64,000 nt of DNA from Phycisphaerae bacterium (GCA_029858345.1 JAOUFG010000001.1:41916-105915), one strand, 5' to 3'; counted from the stretch's first letter, positions 9,710-19,902 are shown. Numbers and translations: made by a program. Notes: generated by a model from the sequence alone, not told the origin.

Positions 9710-10522
9710 TCATGCTCGTAAGAGGGTTAGTGCCATTTGAGGCATAGCATTGGCCTGTCCTAACATCGCAACGCCGGCCTGCGAAAGCACCTGGTTACGC
9801 GTCATGGCAGCCATTTCAGTCGCAACATCAACATCCGAAATGCGTGATTCAGCAGCCATCATATTTTCTGCCTGGATATTCAACACCTCATTGGTGCTTT
9901 CAAGACGGTTCATCATATAACCCAAGCTGGCCCGTGCGCTGTCCTTGAGTTGGATCGCGGTATCGACCAGACCCAGGGCAATCGCGGCATTTGCCGCCGT
10001 ACTGACAGTAGCACTGTCAAGACCCAGTGCCGAAGTCTGAACATCAACAGAGTTTACTGTGATGGATGATCCGACGCCAAAGTGAACACTAATGTTACCG
10101 GAAGCACTGTTGAGCATGTTGACGCTGTTAAAGCTTGACGTCGATGCAATACGATTGATCTCGGCGACCATCTGTGTGAATTCGTTGTTCATAATGTTTC
10201 GCTGCTGATCAGAATAAGACCCCGTCGCGGCCTGTTCGGCCAACTCGGCCAATCGAATCAGGATCGAGTCGATCGACCCCATAGCACCTTCCATGGTCTG
10301 AAGCATACTGATCGCATCCTGCGCGTTTCGCGAACCCTGCTGTGTCACAGCAACATCCGCCCGCATCAACTCGCGAACGGCCAGACCCGCAGCGTCATCC
10401 TTGGCGCTGTTAATCCTTAAACCGGAAGATAGCCGCTCTACCGATATAGCTAATGCATCGTAACTTCTCCCGAGATGCCTGGCAGCATTCTCGGCCATAA
10501 TGTTGTTCTTAATCGCTAACAT
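9710..10522 (-). CDS. fliC: Flagellin (copy 2, 270 aa)
   Basis: Highly similar to the 7935-8744 product along its whole length. Confidence 0.95.
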   Translation of the reverse strand: MLAIKNNIMAENAARHLGRSYDALAISVERLSSGLRINSAKDDAAGLAVRELMRADVAVTQQGSRNAQDAISMLQTMEGAMGSIDSILIRLAELAEQAATGSYSDQQRNIMNNEFTQMVAEINRIASTSSFNSVNMLNSASGNISVHFGVGSSITVNSVDVQTSALGLDSATVSTAANAAIALGLVDTAIQLKDSARASLGYMMNRLESTNEVLNIQAENMMAAESRISDVDVATEMAAMTRNQVLSQAGVAMLGQANAMPQMALTLLRA

Positions 10523-10813
10523 AATACAGTCTCCTTACCACAATTTACCATGATCCATTTTTTAACCGCTTATTTCGACCTGCTTTGGCAACCCGATAAA
10601 AACGGTGTTTTTCTTATCGGTTCTAACTCCATTATCGGAACACTTCAGGATCTCTTAAGTTATTTATCCGGACGAAGAAAAAAAGATGAAAATGCCCGTC
10701 TGACGCATCTCATTCAGCTTTTTTATCGGATCCAGAAAAGGACGCATTTAAGGTAACTCAAAAAAACACTGTCTGTCGTCCTGACAGAACATGTTAATAA
10801 TATCACTCCCAAC

Positions 10814-10900
10814 AAAAAACTGCGCTTGATACGCGGTTATGTAGTTTCACGGCAGCACTTTAGAGTTCAGCCCGCGGAAATTTATTACCCCAAAGGGTAT
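10814..10900. repeat. 87-bp dispersed repeat, type 1 copy a, ending TACCCCAAAGGGTAT
   Basis: Gapless alignment with 13168-13254; shared AAAAAACTGCGCT, TTTAGAG and CGCGGAAATTTATTACCC blocks. Confidence 0.85.
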
Positions 10901-11040
10901 AATATGCAGAAAATGAGTGTCCTTAAGGAGGGTGTTGGTCTCTTGCGTTCGAGGTCGCAACTCAGAGATTATGCGATACCGAGATTGATAGACACGGGGA
11001 TTGAATTGAATATCGGACCTGCACAGGCAAGGCGGTTGTT

Positions 11041-11355
11041 TTAGATACCAAACAAAAGAAGGTTTTCCGCCGCGGCTTCAATGGCTTCAGGTGTATCGAG
11101 CCGGCCTTCGGCGATCGCTTGCCTGGCCTGTTGGATCTTTTCAGAACGATCCACCTGATACTGCTCAAGAGAGCGATGAATAACCGAAGCTAATTCATGA
11201 CCCAGCTCATTGACAACCGCATCCATAGGAGCGATTTTTCGCTGCTGATTTTCCTGCGACAACTTTGTCGTATAAGCATTTGCTAAATTGTCCGATGGCT
11301 GAATCTGCATCATTGCTTTCTGATAAACAGAATCTATTTCAAACCTCAACATCAT
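11041..11355 (-). CDS. flgM: Probable anti-sigma28 factor FlgM
   Basis: FlgM-type C-terminus (DRSEKIQQARQAIAEGRLDTPEAIEAAAENLL); downstream of fliK. ORF extends to 11424; internal Met with upstream AGGAA preferred. Confidence 0.68.
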   Translation of the reverse strand: MMLRFEIDSVYQKAMMQIQPSDNLANAYTTKLSQENQQRKIAPMDAVVNELGHELASVIHRSLEQYQVDRSEKIQQARQAIAEGRLDTPEAIEAAAENLLLFGI

Positions 11356-11491
11356 TCTCGTCTGTTCCTGCCTGTTCTTAAGATAAAAATCAAAAAAGTT
11401 TCTCTTTTTTATAAAATTGAGCAATTTTTCCTAAAGTTTTTATCGTCATCAGCCGATTGATGGGCATTTTTCCATCGTCCTATAAGATATC

Positions 11492-13123
11492 TCAGATAAA
11501 CATATTTAAGCCATCCTCAGTAATACCGACATCATATATCCGACTTTCCCGGCCGGAAATATCTTCGAATTGTGACGATCTTGGGCCGCGTCCAAAAGAG
11601 CGGGGATTCCCGAACATCTCGGACTCGGACGAATGCGTCGACGATTCATCACGAAATTGGTCTGCCCCTGAATAATCCGGCCCATTGGCGGCCTCGTCCT
11701 CTATTATTCCGTCCCGGCCGGGATCCCACCGGACAATTTCAATTCTCCGCACTTGGACGCCGCTGTTTTGCATCGCCGAAATCAGTTGAGGAAGGGCCTG
11801 TTCAACCTCTCGGCGCGTCTGGTTTTTCTGAACTTCAAGAAGTCCAACAACCTCATCCTCTGTCCGGTTAAATGTAATGCGAACGGTCCCCAAATGTTCG
11901 GGGGTCAGTGTCAACTGGATTCGTTGCTGCGGACCGGACACACTGACCGAGCTTAAGTGCTGCAGTATCTGATCAATCGGCTTTGTTGTTTCCGCCTGTG
12001 GAACAACGGCATGAACCCCGGTACGGGCAGGGGCTTCCAATGCGGCAGGAGAGGCGTTTTCTGACGGGTCAGCGCTATGCAGCATGGATTGCACATTCCG
12101 TATTTCAAACCCTTTCGGAACCCCGTCGTGCTCGCCGGAGACAGGTGCCGCTTCAAGTGGAACCGTTTTGGACTCCTTAATGTCGTGTGTTTTCTCTTGA
12201 GATGGCCCCGCTGCTGTCGGGGTGTCTGATTGCAACTGGAAATCCCGCTGTTGTTCACCTCGAGGGCCCTGAACAGGAACAACAGCGCCAGGATGAATCG
12301 GTTTGTCCCGATTCACCTGATCCGATTGCGGAGTTTCTGACTCCGGGGTGCTGCTAAGCGGTTTTCGCGTCTGCGTCATCGCCTCCGGTGACGGGGGCTG
12401 CTTGCCCTCTGTATCATTATTATCCTGGGCCGCCGCCATATTTTCTGTCGTAGCCGGTTTCGGGATATGGGCCTGTTTTTCATCCACAGACACCTCTTTC
12501 CCGCCGGTGCTGCTCGCAGAGGCCGATTTTTCCTGACCTTCACTTTTCTGCGATTCCGGTAAAGGAACCGCCGCCCCCTGCGCCTGAGCAAGCGGCTGGG
12601 TGTTCGGCTGACTTTGAGAGGTCTCAGTTTCACCAACGACGCCTGCAATCGAAGCCGGAGGATTGCCCGCTTCGACAACAACACCCGTAATGGGAGCCGT
12701 TTGCGGGCTATCCGCATTTTCCGATGGATTGCTTATTTCGGCGACCGCATATTCAAATACGATCTGTTCATCCGTGTTCTCAAGTAGATTATTTTCAGAG
12801 ACGAGAACTGAAGAGTTTGTCTGTTCAGTCAGATTTTCTTCAACCGGTTCCGCCGCATCCGTCTTCTGCTGAGGACACTCATCGAGCGTTTGTTCGCATT
12901 GTCCGTCTATCTTCCGCGACAGAACCTTATCAAAATCGTCGCGCGCCCCTTCTTTTTTCTGGACAGACCGGCTCGGCTTTTCGGCGATCTCACCGTCTGT
13001 CATTAAATCAGCCCGGTTCGGCCGCGATTGACGCATTAAACCCTGAGATTCAAGGTTTCTGCCTGTTTCATGAGCCAAATTAACCGGCCCTAACATGTGT
13101 GCAAGCGAAGTTGCTTCCGGCAT
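11492..13123 (-). CDS. fliK: Flagellar hook-length control protein FliK
   Basis: Low-complexity P/Q/E-rich N-terminus and FliK C-terminal core (RIQLTLTPEHLGTVRITFNRTEDEVVGLLEVQKNQTRREVEQALPQLISAMQNSGVQV). Confidence 0.88.
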   Translation of the reverse strand: MPEATSLAHMLGPVNLAHETGRNLESQGLMRQSRPNRADLMTDGEIAEKPSRSVQKKEGARDDFDKVLSRKIDGQCEQTLDECPQQKTDAAEPVEENLTEQTNSSVLVSENNLLENTDEQIVFEYAVAEISNPSENADSPQTAPITGVVVEAGNPPASIAGVVGETETSQSQPNTQPLAQAQGAAVPLPESQKSEGQEKSASASSTGGKEVSVDEKQAHIPKPATTENMAAAQDNNDTEGKQPPSPEAMTQTRKPLSSTPESETPQSDQVNRDKPIHPGAVVPVQGPRGEQQRDFQLQSDTPTAAGPSQEKTHDIKESKTVPLEAAPVSGEHDGVPKGFEIRNVQSMLHSADPSENASPAALEAPARTGVHAVVPQAETTKPIDQILQHLSSVSVSGPQQRIQLTLTPEHLGTVRITFNRTEDEVVGLLEVQKNQTRREVEQALPQLISAMQNSGVQVRRIEIVRWDPGRDGIIEDEAANGPDYSGADQFRDESSTHSSESEMFGNPRSFGRGPRSSQFEDISGRESRIYDVGITEDGLNMFI

Positions 13124-13167
13124 ATCCTGTAAACTCCTATATATAATATTTATATACCAGCTCTACT

Positions 13168-13254
13168 AAAAAACTGCGCTCCCTGCGCAGCTATGTCTCT
13201 ATTTCAAAAGCCTTTAGAGCCGTCCTCGCGGAAATTTATTACCCTAAAGGGTAT
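13168..13254. repeat. 87-bp dispersed repeat, type 1 copy b, ending TACCCTAAAGGGTAT
   Basis: See copy a. Confidence 0.85.
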
Positions 13255-13285
13255 TATTCTTAATCTATAGTACCCAATTGAATGT

Positions 13286-13301
13286 AGCAAAAAATATGCC
13301 A
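13286..13301 (-). promoter_or_regulatory. Sigma54 promoter TGGCATATTTTTTGCT upstream of fliK-flgM
   Basis: -24/-12 consensus and spacing; about 165 bp upstream of fliK start. Confidence 0.82.
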
Positions 13302-13627
13302 TCCCTGCCCCCGCCTTTTCCACAAAGACTGTAACCTCATATTCATAATATAGTTATAAAATTAGCCGGCATTTTTCAGCCGCTCGTTCTTTTGGGGAAA
13401 TCTCACTTTTCATACGTACTTTTCCGGAAAAAATATCCGTTTGAGGGCTATATTTCGCGGATTTTGAGTAATCCTAATGATTTTTTAGTTTTTTAGACAC
13501 CTTTGGAGGGTCTGTCAAAAAAACAAACGTATTGAAAGACTTCTTTATTCTTCACTGTATGCCGCCAAAACCAAAAAAACACTGTTTTTGAATTAGAAAT
13601 CCGGTTTACATCGCCATTACACTATTT

Positions 13628-13643
13628 TGGCATAATTCTTGCT
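13628..13643 (+). promoter_or_regulatory. Sigma54 promoter TGGCATAATTCTTGCT upstream of flgB operon
   Basis: -24/-12 consensus and spacing; about 35 bp upstream of the flgB ORF. Confidence 0.85.
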
Positions 13644-13678
13644 GTCTTGAGGGAGTGTAGCTTTATCTAATCCGAACA

Positions 13679-14053
13679 ATGATTGGAGAAATAATCGTGA
13701 TTCATGATTCGACTGTGATGGACCTTCTGACCGCGGGAATGAGAGCCGAATCCCTGCGGCAGCAGACCATTGCAAATAATATCGCCAATATCAACACAGA
13801 CGGTTTTCGCCGGTCGGAAATCGACTTTGAAGAAGTTCTGGCAAAAGCGCTGGACAAACAGGGGCCGTTTGATCCGGACACCCTAAAACCCGAGATTTTT
13901 CAGCCCGAAGACACCCCTATCAACGAATTTGGAAGTGATGTGGGGCTGGATCACGAAGTCGGGGAAATGGCCAAAAACTCCCTGCGGCACAGGGCCTATA
14001 TGCTGGTTTTGAAAAAGAAATATCAGCAAATGGACGAGGCCATGAAGTTCTAA
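13679..14053 (+). CDS. flgB: Flagellar basal-body rod protein FlgB
   Basis: RQQTIANNIANINTDGFRRSEIDFEEVL; followed by flgC and fliE. Confidence 0.93.
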   Translation: MIGEIIVIHDSTVMDLLTAGMRAESLRQQTIANNIANINTDGFRRSEIDFEEVLAKALDKQGPFDPDTLKPEIFQPEDTPINEFGSDVGLDHEVGEMAKNSLRHRAYMLVLKKKYQQMDEAMKF

Positions 14054-14076
14054 ATTTATAGAAAGAACCCAAAACC

Positions 14077-14484
14077 ATGAAAGTTGACCCTAACTCATTC
14101 AGTACGATTGACATCGCGACGTCGGGCCTGCGTGCCTATGACCGTCAGATGAAGTTGATTGGTTCGAATATGGCTAACATTCAAACCACTGACGCCGGCA
14201 ATGGAGAGCCATACCGTCGGCTGATTGCTGAATTTGAGACGAATACCGATGATGGCGGCGGCGTTGACATCAAAGATATTGTCCAGGACCAAAGCCCGTT
14301 TCAGAAAGTATTCAACCCCGGTCATCCTGACGCAGATGAAGACGGCTATGTGTCCATGCCAAATGTAAATTGGGCATCTGAAATGGTCAATCTGAATGCG
14401 GCCAGCCGGGCATATCAGGCCAATGCGGCCATCTTGAGGCGTTATCAGAAAATGGTTGAAAGCAGTTTAGAGTTGTTAAGATAA
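14077..14484 (+). CDS. flgC: Flagellar basal-body rod protein FlgC
   Basis: IATSGLRAYDRQMKLIGSNMANIQTT...YVSMPNVNWASEMVNLNAASRAYQANAAIL. Confidence 0.95.
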   Translation: MKVDPNSFSTIDIATSGLRAYDRQMKLIGSNMANIQTTDAGNGEPYRRLIAEFETNTDDGGGVDIKDIVQDQSPFQKVFNPGHPDADEDGYVSMPNVNWASEMVNLNAASRAYQANAAILRRYQKMVESSLELLR

Positions 14485-14500
14485 AGACAGGAAGTCAAAA

Positions 14501-14815
14501 ATGTCCGTACAATTTAATCCCGCTATTGCAAATCTACAACAAACAGAGGCCCTTCGTCCCTCATTGCAAACCGTTCACGCACCACAGGGGACGAAGGTTG
14601 ATTTTGGAAACGCCGTCCAACAGTCCCTTGACAAGGTCAATGAGAAACAGGGACAAGCCAACCAGTCCATCGTCGACCTGCTCAGCGGCCGACAGCAGGA
14701 TATTAATTCAGTTGTGGCGGATGTGGCCAAGGCGGACATGAGCTTTAAGATGCTCGTGGGCGTTCGAAATAAACTCGTCGAAGCATACAAGGAAACGATG
14801 CGGATGCAAATCTGA
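14501..14815 (+). CDS. fliE: Flagellar hook-basal body protein FliE
   Basis: DVAKADMSFKMLVGVRNKLVEAYKETMRMQI C-terminus; position between flgC and fliF. Confidence 0.92.
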   Translation: MSVQFNPAIANLQQTEALRPSLQTVHAPQGTKVDFGNAVQQSLDKVNEKQGQANQSIVDLLSGRQQDINSVVADVAKADMSFKMLVGVRNKLVEAYKETMRMQI

Positions 14816-14866
14816 TACTTCGGCAGCAATAAGGGTATTGTGACTTAACAGATAGGTGGTATAGCA

Positions 14867-16426
14867 CTGTTTCAGCAGATAAATACAATTTGGAATAAGA
14901 TCGGTCTGGTTCAAAAGGCCTTGCTGGCGGCCATCGTCATCGCATGTGTACTGACCGGAACACTCCTGACCAAGTGGGCTACCCGGCCGGACATGCGGCT
15001 TTTGTTTGGAAATCTGAGCATCGAAGAAAGCGCCAAGATCACCGAAAAGATCAGCGAGAAAGATGTTCCTTATGAAATCCGCGGCAACGGTTCCAGTATT
15101 TACGCCCCCGCCGATCAAATCCATACCTTACGCGCGGCCCTGGCACGCGACGGCCTGATGCCCCGCAGCGGTGAGCCGGGCTATGAGATTTTTGACAACG
15201 AGAAACTCGGCGTCAGTCCGGTGGTTCAGAAAATGAACTATAACCGGGCCATCCAGGGGGAACTGGCCCGCACGATCCAGGTGTTTGAAGGTGTTGAATT
15301 CGCACGCGTCCACATCGTTCGCCCTGAACAGACGATGTTTGTTTCAGAAGGCGAATCGGCGACCGCCTCGGTCATGCTCCGCCTTAAACCCGGTTACCAA
15401 CTCAGCGCCGGTACCGTCACCGCGATTTCAAATCTGGTCGCCGGCGCCATTGAAGGCCTTCAGTCCGAACACGTAACCGTCACGGACAGCAACGGCCGGA
15501 TGTTGAGTTCACAAACACCGGACAACGGTTTGGTAGCCGGGGCCAATAATTATAAAGACTACAAATCCAGCGTCGAACAGGAAATGACCGGCAACATCTT
15601 ACGGTCGCTGGAGGCCGTCCTGGGATCTGGCCGGGCAACCGTCATCGCTCAGGCCACGCTTGACATGACCCAGGAAACCGTCGTTAAAACAACCTACGAA
15701 AAAGGGATTCCGGTCGAGGAATCAAGCGAGACAATAAAAAACGTCCAACCTGCTTCAGTGGATGCGGACGGCAATGAAACTCAGCCGGGCAATACGGAAT
15801 CAACCGAGACAACAACGACGAGCAATAAAATCCCGGAAACCACAACAACAACCGCCACGGTCCCCGGAAAAGTAACCGCCTGGTCCGTGGCTGTGATCGT
15901 CGATCTGGCCAAAGAAAAAGTCGCTGCAGCCGAGGGTGCAGAGTCCGATGGTCAGGCGGCCGCCGCTGAAGCGGGCCAGCCGGAACTGATTATGACAGTG
16001 GAGGATGTAAAAGAGATTGTCCGGGTTGCTGTTGGGCCCGATTTGATCGCTGATAACAATCTAAGCGTCAAACATGTGGAGTTTAACCGGCCGCAGGCGG
16101 TCCTCTTTAACGATGAACCCACCACATTTGAAAAGCTGGCTCCCTTCGCAGAGATTGCACGTCAGTCTTCGATGGGCATTTTTGCGATTTGCGGATTGCT
16201 CGTTTTGAAAATCTTCACCCATGCCGGGAAACAAGCAGCCGTCTCAATCTCGCAAGCAAGCGCCTCCAACTCGCCGCATGCCCTTTCGCTCTCCGGCAAC
16301 CCGATGTTGACCGGCAGCAGCAACGAAACCATGGCAACGGTGCGCAACCAGATTAACTACCAGCTGCGTGAAAACCCCGAGCAAATCCGCCAACTCTTTT
16401 CATCATGGCTTTCAGAGGACGCCTAG
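14867..16426 (+). CDS. fliF: Flagellar M-ring protein FliF
   Basis: FliF features (RGNGSSIYAPADQIHTLRAALARDGL...FDNEKLGVSPVVQKMNYNRAIQGELARTIQ). No ATG/GTG start between the upstream stop and 14921; CTG at 14867 proposed, track uses TTG at 14921. Confidence 0.9.
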   Translation: MFQQINTIWNKIGLVQKALLAAIVIACVLTGTLLTKWATRPDMRLLFGNLSIEESAKITEKISEKDVPYEIRGNGSSIYAPADQIHTLRAALARDGLMPRSGEPGYEIFDNEKLGVSPVVQKMNYNRAIQGELARTIQVFEGVEFARVHIVRPEQTMFVSEGESATASVMLRLKPGYQLSAGTVTAISNLVAGAIEGLQSEHVTVTDSNGRMLSSQTPDNGLVAGANNYKDYKSSVEQEMTGNILRSLEAVLGSGRATVIAQATLDMTQETVVKTTYEKGIPVEESSETIKNVQPASVDADGNETQPGNTESTETTTTSNKIPETTTTTATVPGKVTAWSVAVIVDLAKEKVAAAEGAESDGQAAAAEAGQPELIMTVEDVKEIVRVAVGPDLIADNNLSVKHVEFNRPQAVLFNDEPTTFEKLAPFAEIARQSSMGIFAICGLLVLKIFTHAGKQAAVSISQASASNSPHALSLSGNPMLTGSSNETMATVRNQINYQLRENPEQIRQLFSSWLSEDA

Positions 16427-16429
16427 CCC

Positions 16430-17446
16430 ATGACGTTAACAGGTATTCAAAAAGCGGCTTTGTTGCTGACGACGCTCGATGCATCCACCGCAATGGGACT
16501 CCTGAAGGGCCAATCGCAGAAAGTCATCCAGAAAATTGCTATGGAACTGTCCCAACTGGACCTCAAAGGGAAGGTGGACGCCGAGCAGGCTTCTGAGGTT
16601 GCGCAACAGTTTTATGTTGAGCTAACCCAACCGAAAAGCGAAGGATTGCATATTAAGCGTTTTGTAAGCTCCCTGCTGCAGGATACCGCAGGCAAGGAGA
16701 AAGCAACTGAACTGCAAAACAAAATGCAGCAGGCCGTGATCCAGCGTGATCCCTATGTCATCATTTCAGATGCGCCGGCGTTCCACCTGGCATCCATCCT
16801 CCAGAATGAATCGCCCCAGACGATTGCCATCGTTTTATCGGAAATTCCGCCTAAACTTGGCACAGAGGTGTTGTGTTACTTTGATGAGCCGAAAGCCCAG
16901 ATGGCTGTCTGGCGGATGACTCAATTAACAACCGTTTCCCGGCAAACCGTGATCCGGGTTGGTGAGATGGTTCATAAAAACCTCATTGAAATGCAGTCTC
17001 AGCAGGTCAGCACGAAACCGAAAGAAGAGACCGCCACCGCAAACCTCAGGCAAATCGCATTAGTTCTTGGCGGCATGAAAAAGGAAAAACGCGACGCTCT
17101 TTTGGAAACGATTGAGGGCAAAGACGATGTGGCTGCCAACATCGTTCGGGCACTGATGGTAACCTGGGAGGATATCCCGAAAATTGAAGATAAATGTCTG
17201 CAGGGAATTCTGCGAAAGATAGAAGTCAAGATCCTGGCCAAGGCACTGCATGGTGCCGATGCGGTCGTCGCCGAGAAGATCTACGGGAATATCTCCGAAC
17301 GCATGAAAGAGATGATCGAAGAAGAGGTCTCTCTCATGGGCAGCCCAAGGAAAAAGGACATTGCAGAGGCCCGCGAGGAAGTCGTCCGTCCGATGCACGA
17401 AGCTAACAAAGCCGGGGAATTGCTCTTTATTGAAGAGGAGGATTAA
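16430..17446 (+). CDS. fliG: Flagellar motor switch protein FliG
   Basis: ESPQTIAIVLSEIPPKLG...; C-terminal IYGNISERMKEMIEEEVSLMG. Confidence 0.92.
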   Translation: MTLTGIQKAALLLTTLDASTAMGLLKGQSQKVIQKIAMELSQLDLKGKVDAEQASEVAQQFYVELTQPKSEGLHIKRFVSSLLQDTAGKEKATELQNKMQQAVIQRDPYVIISDAPAFHLASILQNESPQTIAIVLSEIPPKLGTEVLCYFDEPKAQMAVWRMTQLTTVSRQTVIRVGEMVHKNLIEMQSQQVSTKPKEETATANLRQIALVLGGMKKEKRDALLETIEGKDDVAANIVRALMVTWEDIPKIEDKCLQGILRKIEVKILAKALHGADAVVAEKIYGNISERMKEMIEEEVSLMGSPRKKDIAEAREEVVRPMHEANKAGELLFIEEED

Positions 17447-17453
17447 AGAGGTT

Positions 17454-18020
17454 ATGGCCGCGATGAGTTTACAACTGAATATGCCGATTCAATCCGCCCG
17501 GATCATCCAAGAAAACACCGAACAGGACACGGACCCGGCAGCCCCCGCGGCAGAGACGCAGACCCGCGACACACAAGAAATGGATAGACTGTGCAATATC
17601 CTCCAGCAGGCCGCCGAAAAGCTTGAACGATACACCGAAGAACTGCTTCTTTCCCATAAGGAACAGATCGTGCGTCTCAGTATTGAAATTGCGTCTAAGA
17701 TTCTCGCCAAAGACAGAAACGAACAAAATTACGATATTGAAAAGATCGTCTTACAAGCATTACAGAAAGTGCCCGCATCCAAACAGGTTACGATTCGATT
17801 GAATCCGAATGACTTAAAAACGATGCAGCAACTGACCGACGCCAACCGGTTCACGACACCCGAAGGCGTTCGCTTTACCGACGATGCCTCGGTCGGCACT
17901 GCGGAATGTATTATCGAAACAGACCACGGCGTGATCGACTATCTGATTGAAGAACACCTCAAACAGGTCGCTGGCGCCCTTTTACAAACAAAAGACACCG
18001 TAACGAAAGAAGAGAAATGA
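17454..18020 (+). CDS. fliH: Flagellar assembly protein FliH
   Basis: FliH pattern (LLLSHKEQIVRLSIEIASKILAKDRNEQNYDIEKIVLQALQKVPASKQVTIRLNPNDL); between fliG and fliI. Confidence 0.85.
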   Translation: MAAMSLQLNMPIQSARIIQENTEQDTDPAAPAAETQTRDTQEMDRLCNILQQAAEKLERYTEELLLSHKEQIVRLSIEIASKILAKDRNEQNYDIEKIVLQALQKVPASKQVTIRLNPNDLKTMQQLTDANRFTTPEGVRFTDDASVGTAECIIETDHGVIDYLIEEHLKQVAGALLQTKDTVTKEEK

Positions 18021-19417
18021 CACTCTCATTAGACAACTCGCTTTCGGTGGACTTTGAACAGTTCCACTCGACATTGAACAGCGTCGACCTTGCCCCCCTC
18101 AAGGGCGCGGTGGTGCATGTCTCAGGATTGACCATTGAAAGCAGCGGCCCGCCGGATGTCGGGCTGGGACAACTGTGTCAAATTCGGATTCGCAATCAGC
18201 AGCACATCCAGGCCGAAGTCATTGGATTTCGTCCCGGCGGATTGATTCTGCTGCCCTTGGATTCCATCGAAGGAATCCGGCCCGGCGACGCGGTCACCGC
18301 ATTGAACCAATCACGTACCATCGCCCTGCATAAAAGCATTGTGGGCCGTGTATTAGATGGGCTTGGCCGCCCGATCGACGGCAAAGGCCCGCTGCAAGCC
18401 GCCGAACACCGGCCGATTGACAATATCAGCCCGCCGCCGCTGAGCCGTAAAATGATCCGCCAGCCCTTGCCCCTTGGTATTCGCGCCATTGACAGTGTTT
18501 TAACCTGCGGCAAGGGACAGCGTATCGGCGTGTTTTCCGGAAGCGGCGTCGGCAAAAGTGTACTTCTCGGCGAGATCGCCAATGGCAGCGAGGCGGATAT
18601 CAATATCGTAGCGCTGGTCGGTGAACGCGGCAGAGAGGTACGGGAGTTTCTCGAAAAAGACTTAGGTCCCGAAGGACTGGCACGAAGTGTCGTAGTCGTC
18701 GCCGCCTCGGACGCCGCCGCTACGCAGCGAGTGAAAGCCGGGGCCGTAGCCGCCACGATTGCCGAATACTTTCGGGACCAGGGCTGCGATGTCCTGTTTA
18801 TGATGGATTCGCTGACACGGCTTGCCCAGGCCCATCGTGAAATCGGACTGGCCGCCGGTGAACCGCCGGCCACCAAAGGATATTGCTCCAGCACGTTCGC
18901 AATGCTGCCGAAACTGGTCGAACGACTTGGCTGCAGTGAGCATGGCAGCATCACCGGTATCCTCACGGTGTTGGCCGAGGGCGATGACCTGAATGACCCG
19001 GTGGCTGATTGCGCCCGCTCCCTGCTGGATGGTCACATTGTGTTGAGCCGTAAGCTGGCTGATCGCGGCCATTACCCCGCAATCGACATCCTTCAAAGCA
19101 TCAGCCGTCTGATGAATACCGTGACCGATACCGAGCATCAAATGGGTGCCCGCAAACTCCGCGAAATCTATGCCACGTATACTGACGCCGAAGACCTCAT
19201 CAATATCGGGGCGTTTTCGCCGGGAGCCAATAAGCGGATCGACGGCTCGGTCGCGCTGATTAACCGGATTCAGGACTTCCTGATTCAGCCCGTCCGGCAG
19301 CTTAGCCCCTTTGACCAGACCGTCAAGCAGTTGCTGTCGATTACGCAGGCATGGGATCAGATGCTGGGAACAGGAAAGCCGCAGCAGAACACCGGTCCGA
19401 AAAGGATTTCAAAATAA
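18017..19417 (+). CDS. fliI: Flagellum-specific ATPase FliI
   Basis: Walker A FSGSGVGKSVLLGEIA, ATPase signature, FliI/SctN length. Confidence 0.96.
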   Translation: MTLSLDNSLSVDFEQFHSTLNSVDLAPLKGAVVHVSGLTIESSGPPDVGLGQLCQIRIRNQQHIQAEVIGFRPGGLILLPLDSIEGIRPGDAVTALNQSRTIALHKSIVGRVLDGLGRPIDGKGPLQAAEHRPIDNISPPPLSRKMIRQPLPLGIRAIDSVLTCGKGQRIGVFSGSGVGKSVLLGEIANGSEADINIVALVGERGREVREFLEKDLGPEGLARSVVVVAASDAAATQRVKAGAVAATIAEYFRDQGCDVLFMMDSLTRLAQAHREIGLAAGEPPATKGYCSSTFAMLPKLVERLGCSEHGSITGILTVLAEGDDLNDPVADCARSLLDGHIVLSRKLADRGHYPAIDILQSISRLMNTVTDTEHQMGARKLREIYATYTDAEDLINIGAFSPGANKRIDGSVALINRIQDFLIQPVRQLSPFDQTVKQLLSITQAWDQMLGTGKPQQNTGPKRISK

Positions 19418-19436
19418 TCTCTGACAGGAAACGTGC

Positions 19437-19889
19437 GTGAAAAAATTTATCTGGCCATTACAACGACTGCTGGACATCAAAAAAAAACAGGAAGATTTCG
19501 CGCGGATGGAACTGGTGGGCATCACGGAACAAATTGTCATGATTCGCGGACAGATCATGATGCAGAAAACCCTCCTGCGAGGGGTGTTCAGTGAACTGAA
19601 ACGGTTGGAACCTCAGCAGCGGACGCAGGGGCAGCAGGAATGTATGAAGTATGCCCATGTAACCGACGCAAAAATTAAAACGCTCGGCCAAACGCTTCAA
19701 CAGGTCGAACAGAAGCGAAAAAAGAAAATGGAAGCAATCATGACATTGCGAAAGCTTACAAAAAGTCTGGAACAACTCAGGATCAAGTCCCTGATCCGCT
19801 ATCATAAAGAACTTAATCAGGCGGAACAAAAACAGTTGGATGAATACATAACGACAGCATGTGCAAGAAAATGTTTAATACAGGCATAG
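19437..19889 (+). CDS. fliJ: Flagellar export protein FliJ
   Basis: Coiled coil, FliJ-like N-terminus (FIWPLQRLLDIKKKQEDFARMEL), directly after fliI. Confidence 0.8.
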   Translation: MKKFIWPLQRLLDIKKKQEDFARMELVGITEQIVMIRGQIMMQKTLLRGVFSELKRLEPQQRTQGQQECMKYAHVTDAKIKTLGQTLQQVEQKRKKKMEAIMTLRKLTKSLEQLRIKSLIRYHKELNQAEQKQLDEYITTACARKCLIQA

Positions 19890-19902
19890 AAAGGGGCGTC
19901 TT

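Noticed and set aside
10550-10756. 68-aa plus-strand ORF upstream of flagellin 2
   Set aside because: Overlaps the likely promoter/operator region with TTATCGG motifs; no RBS or family signal.
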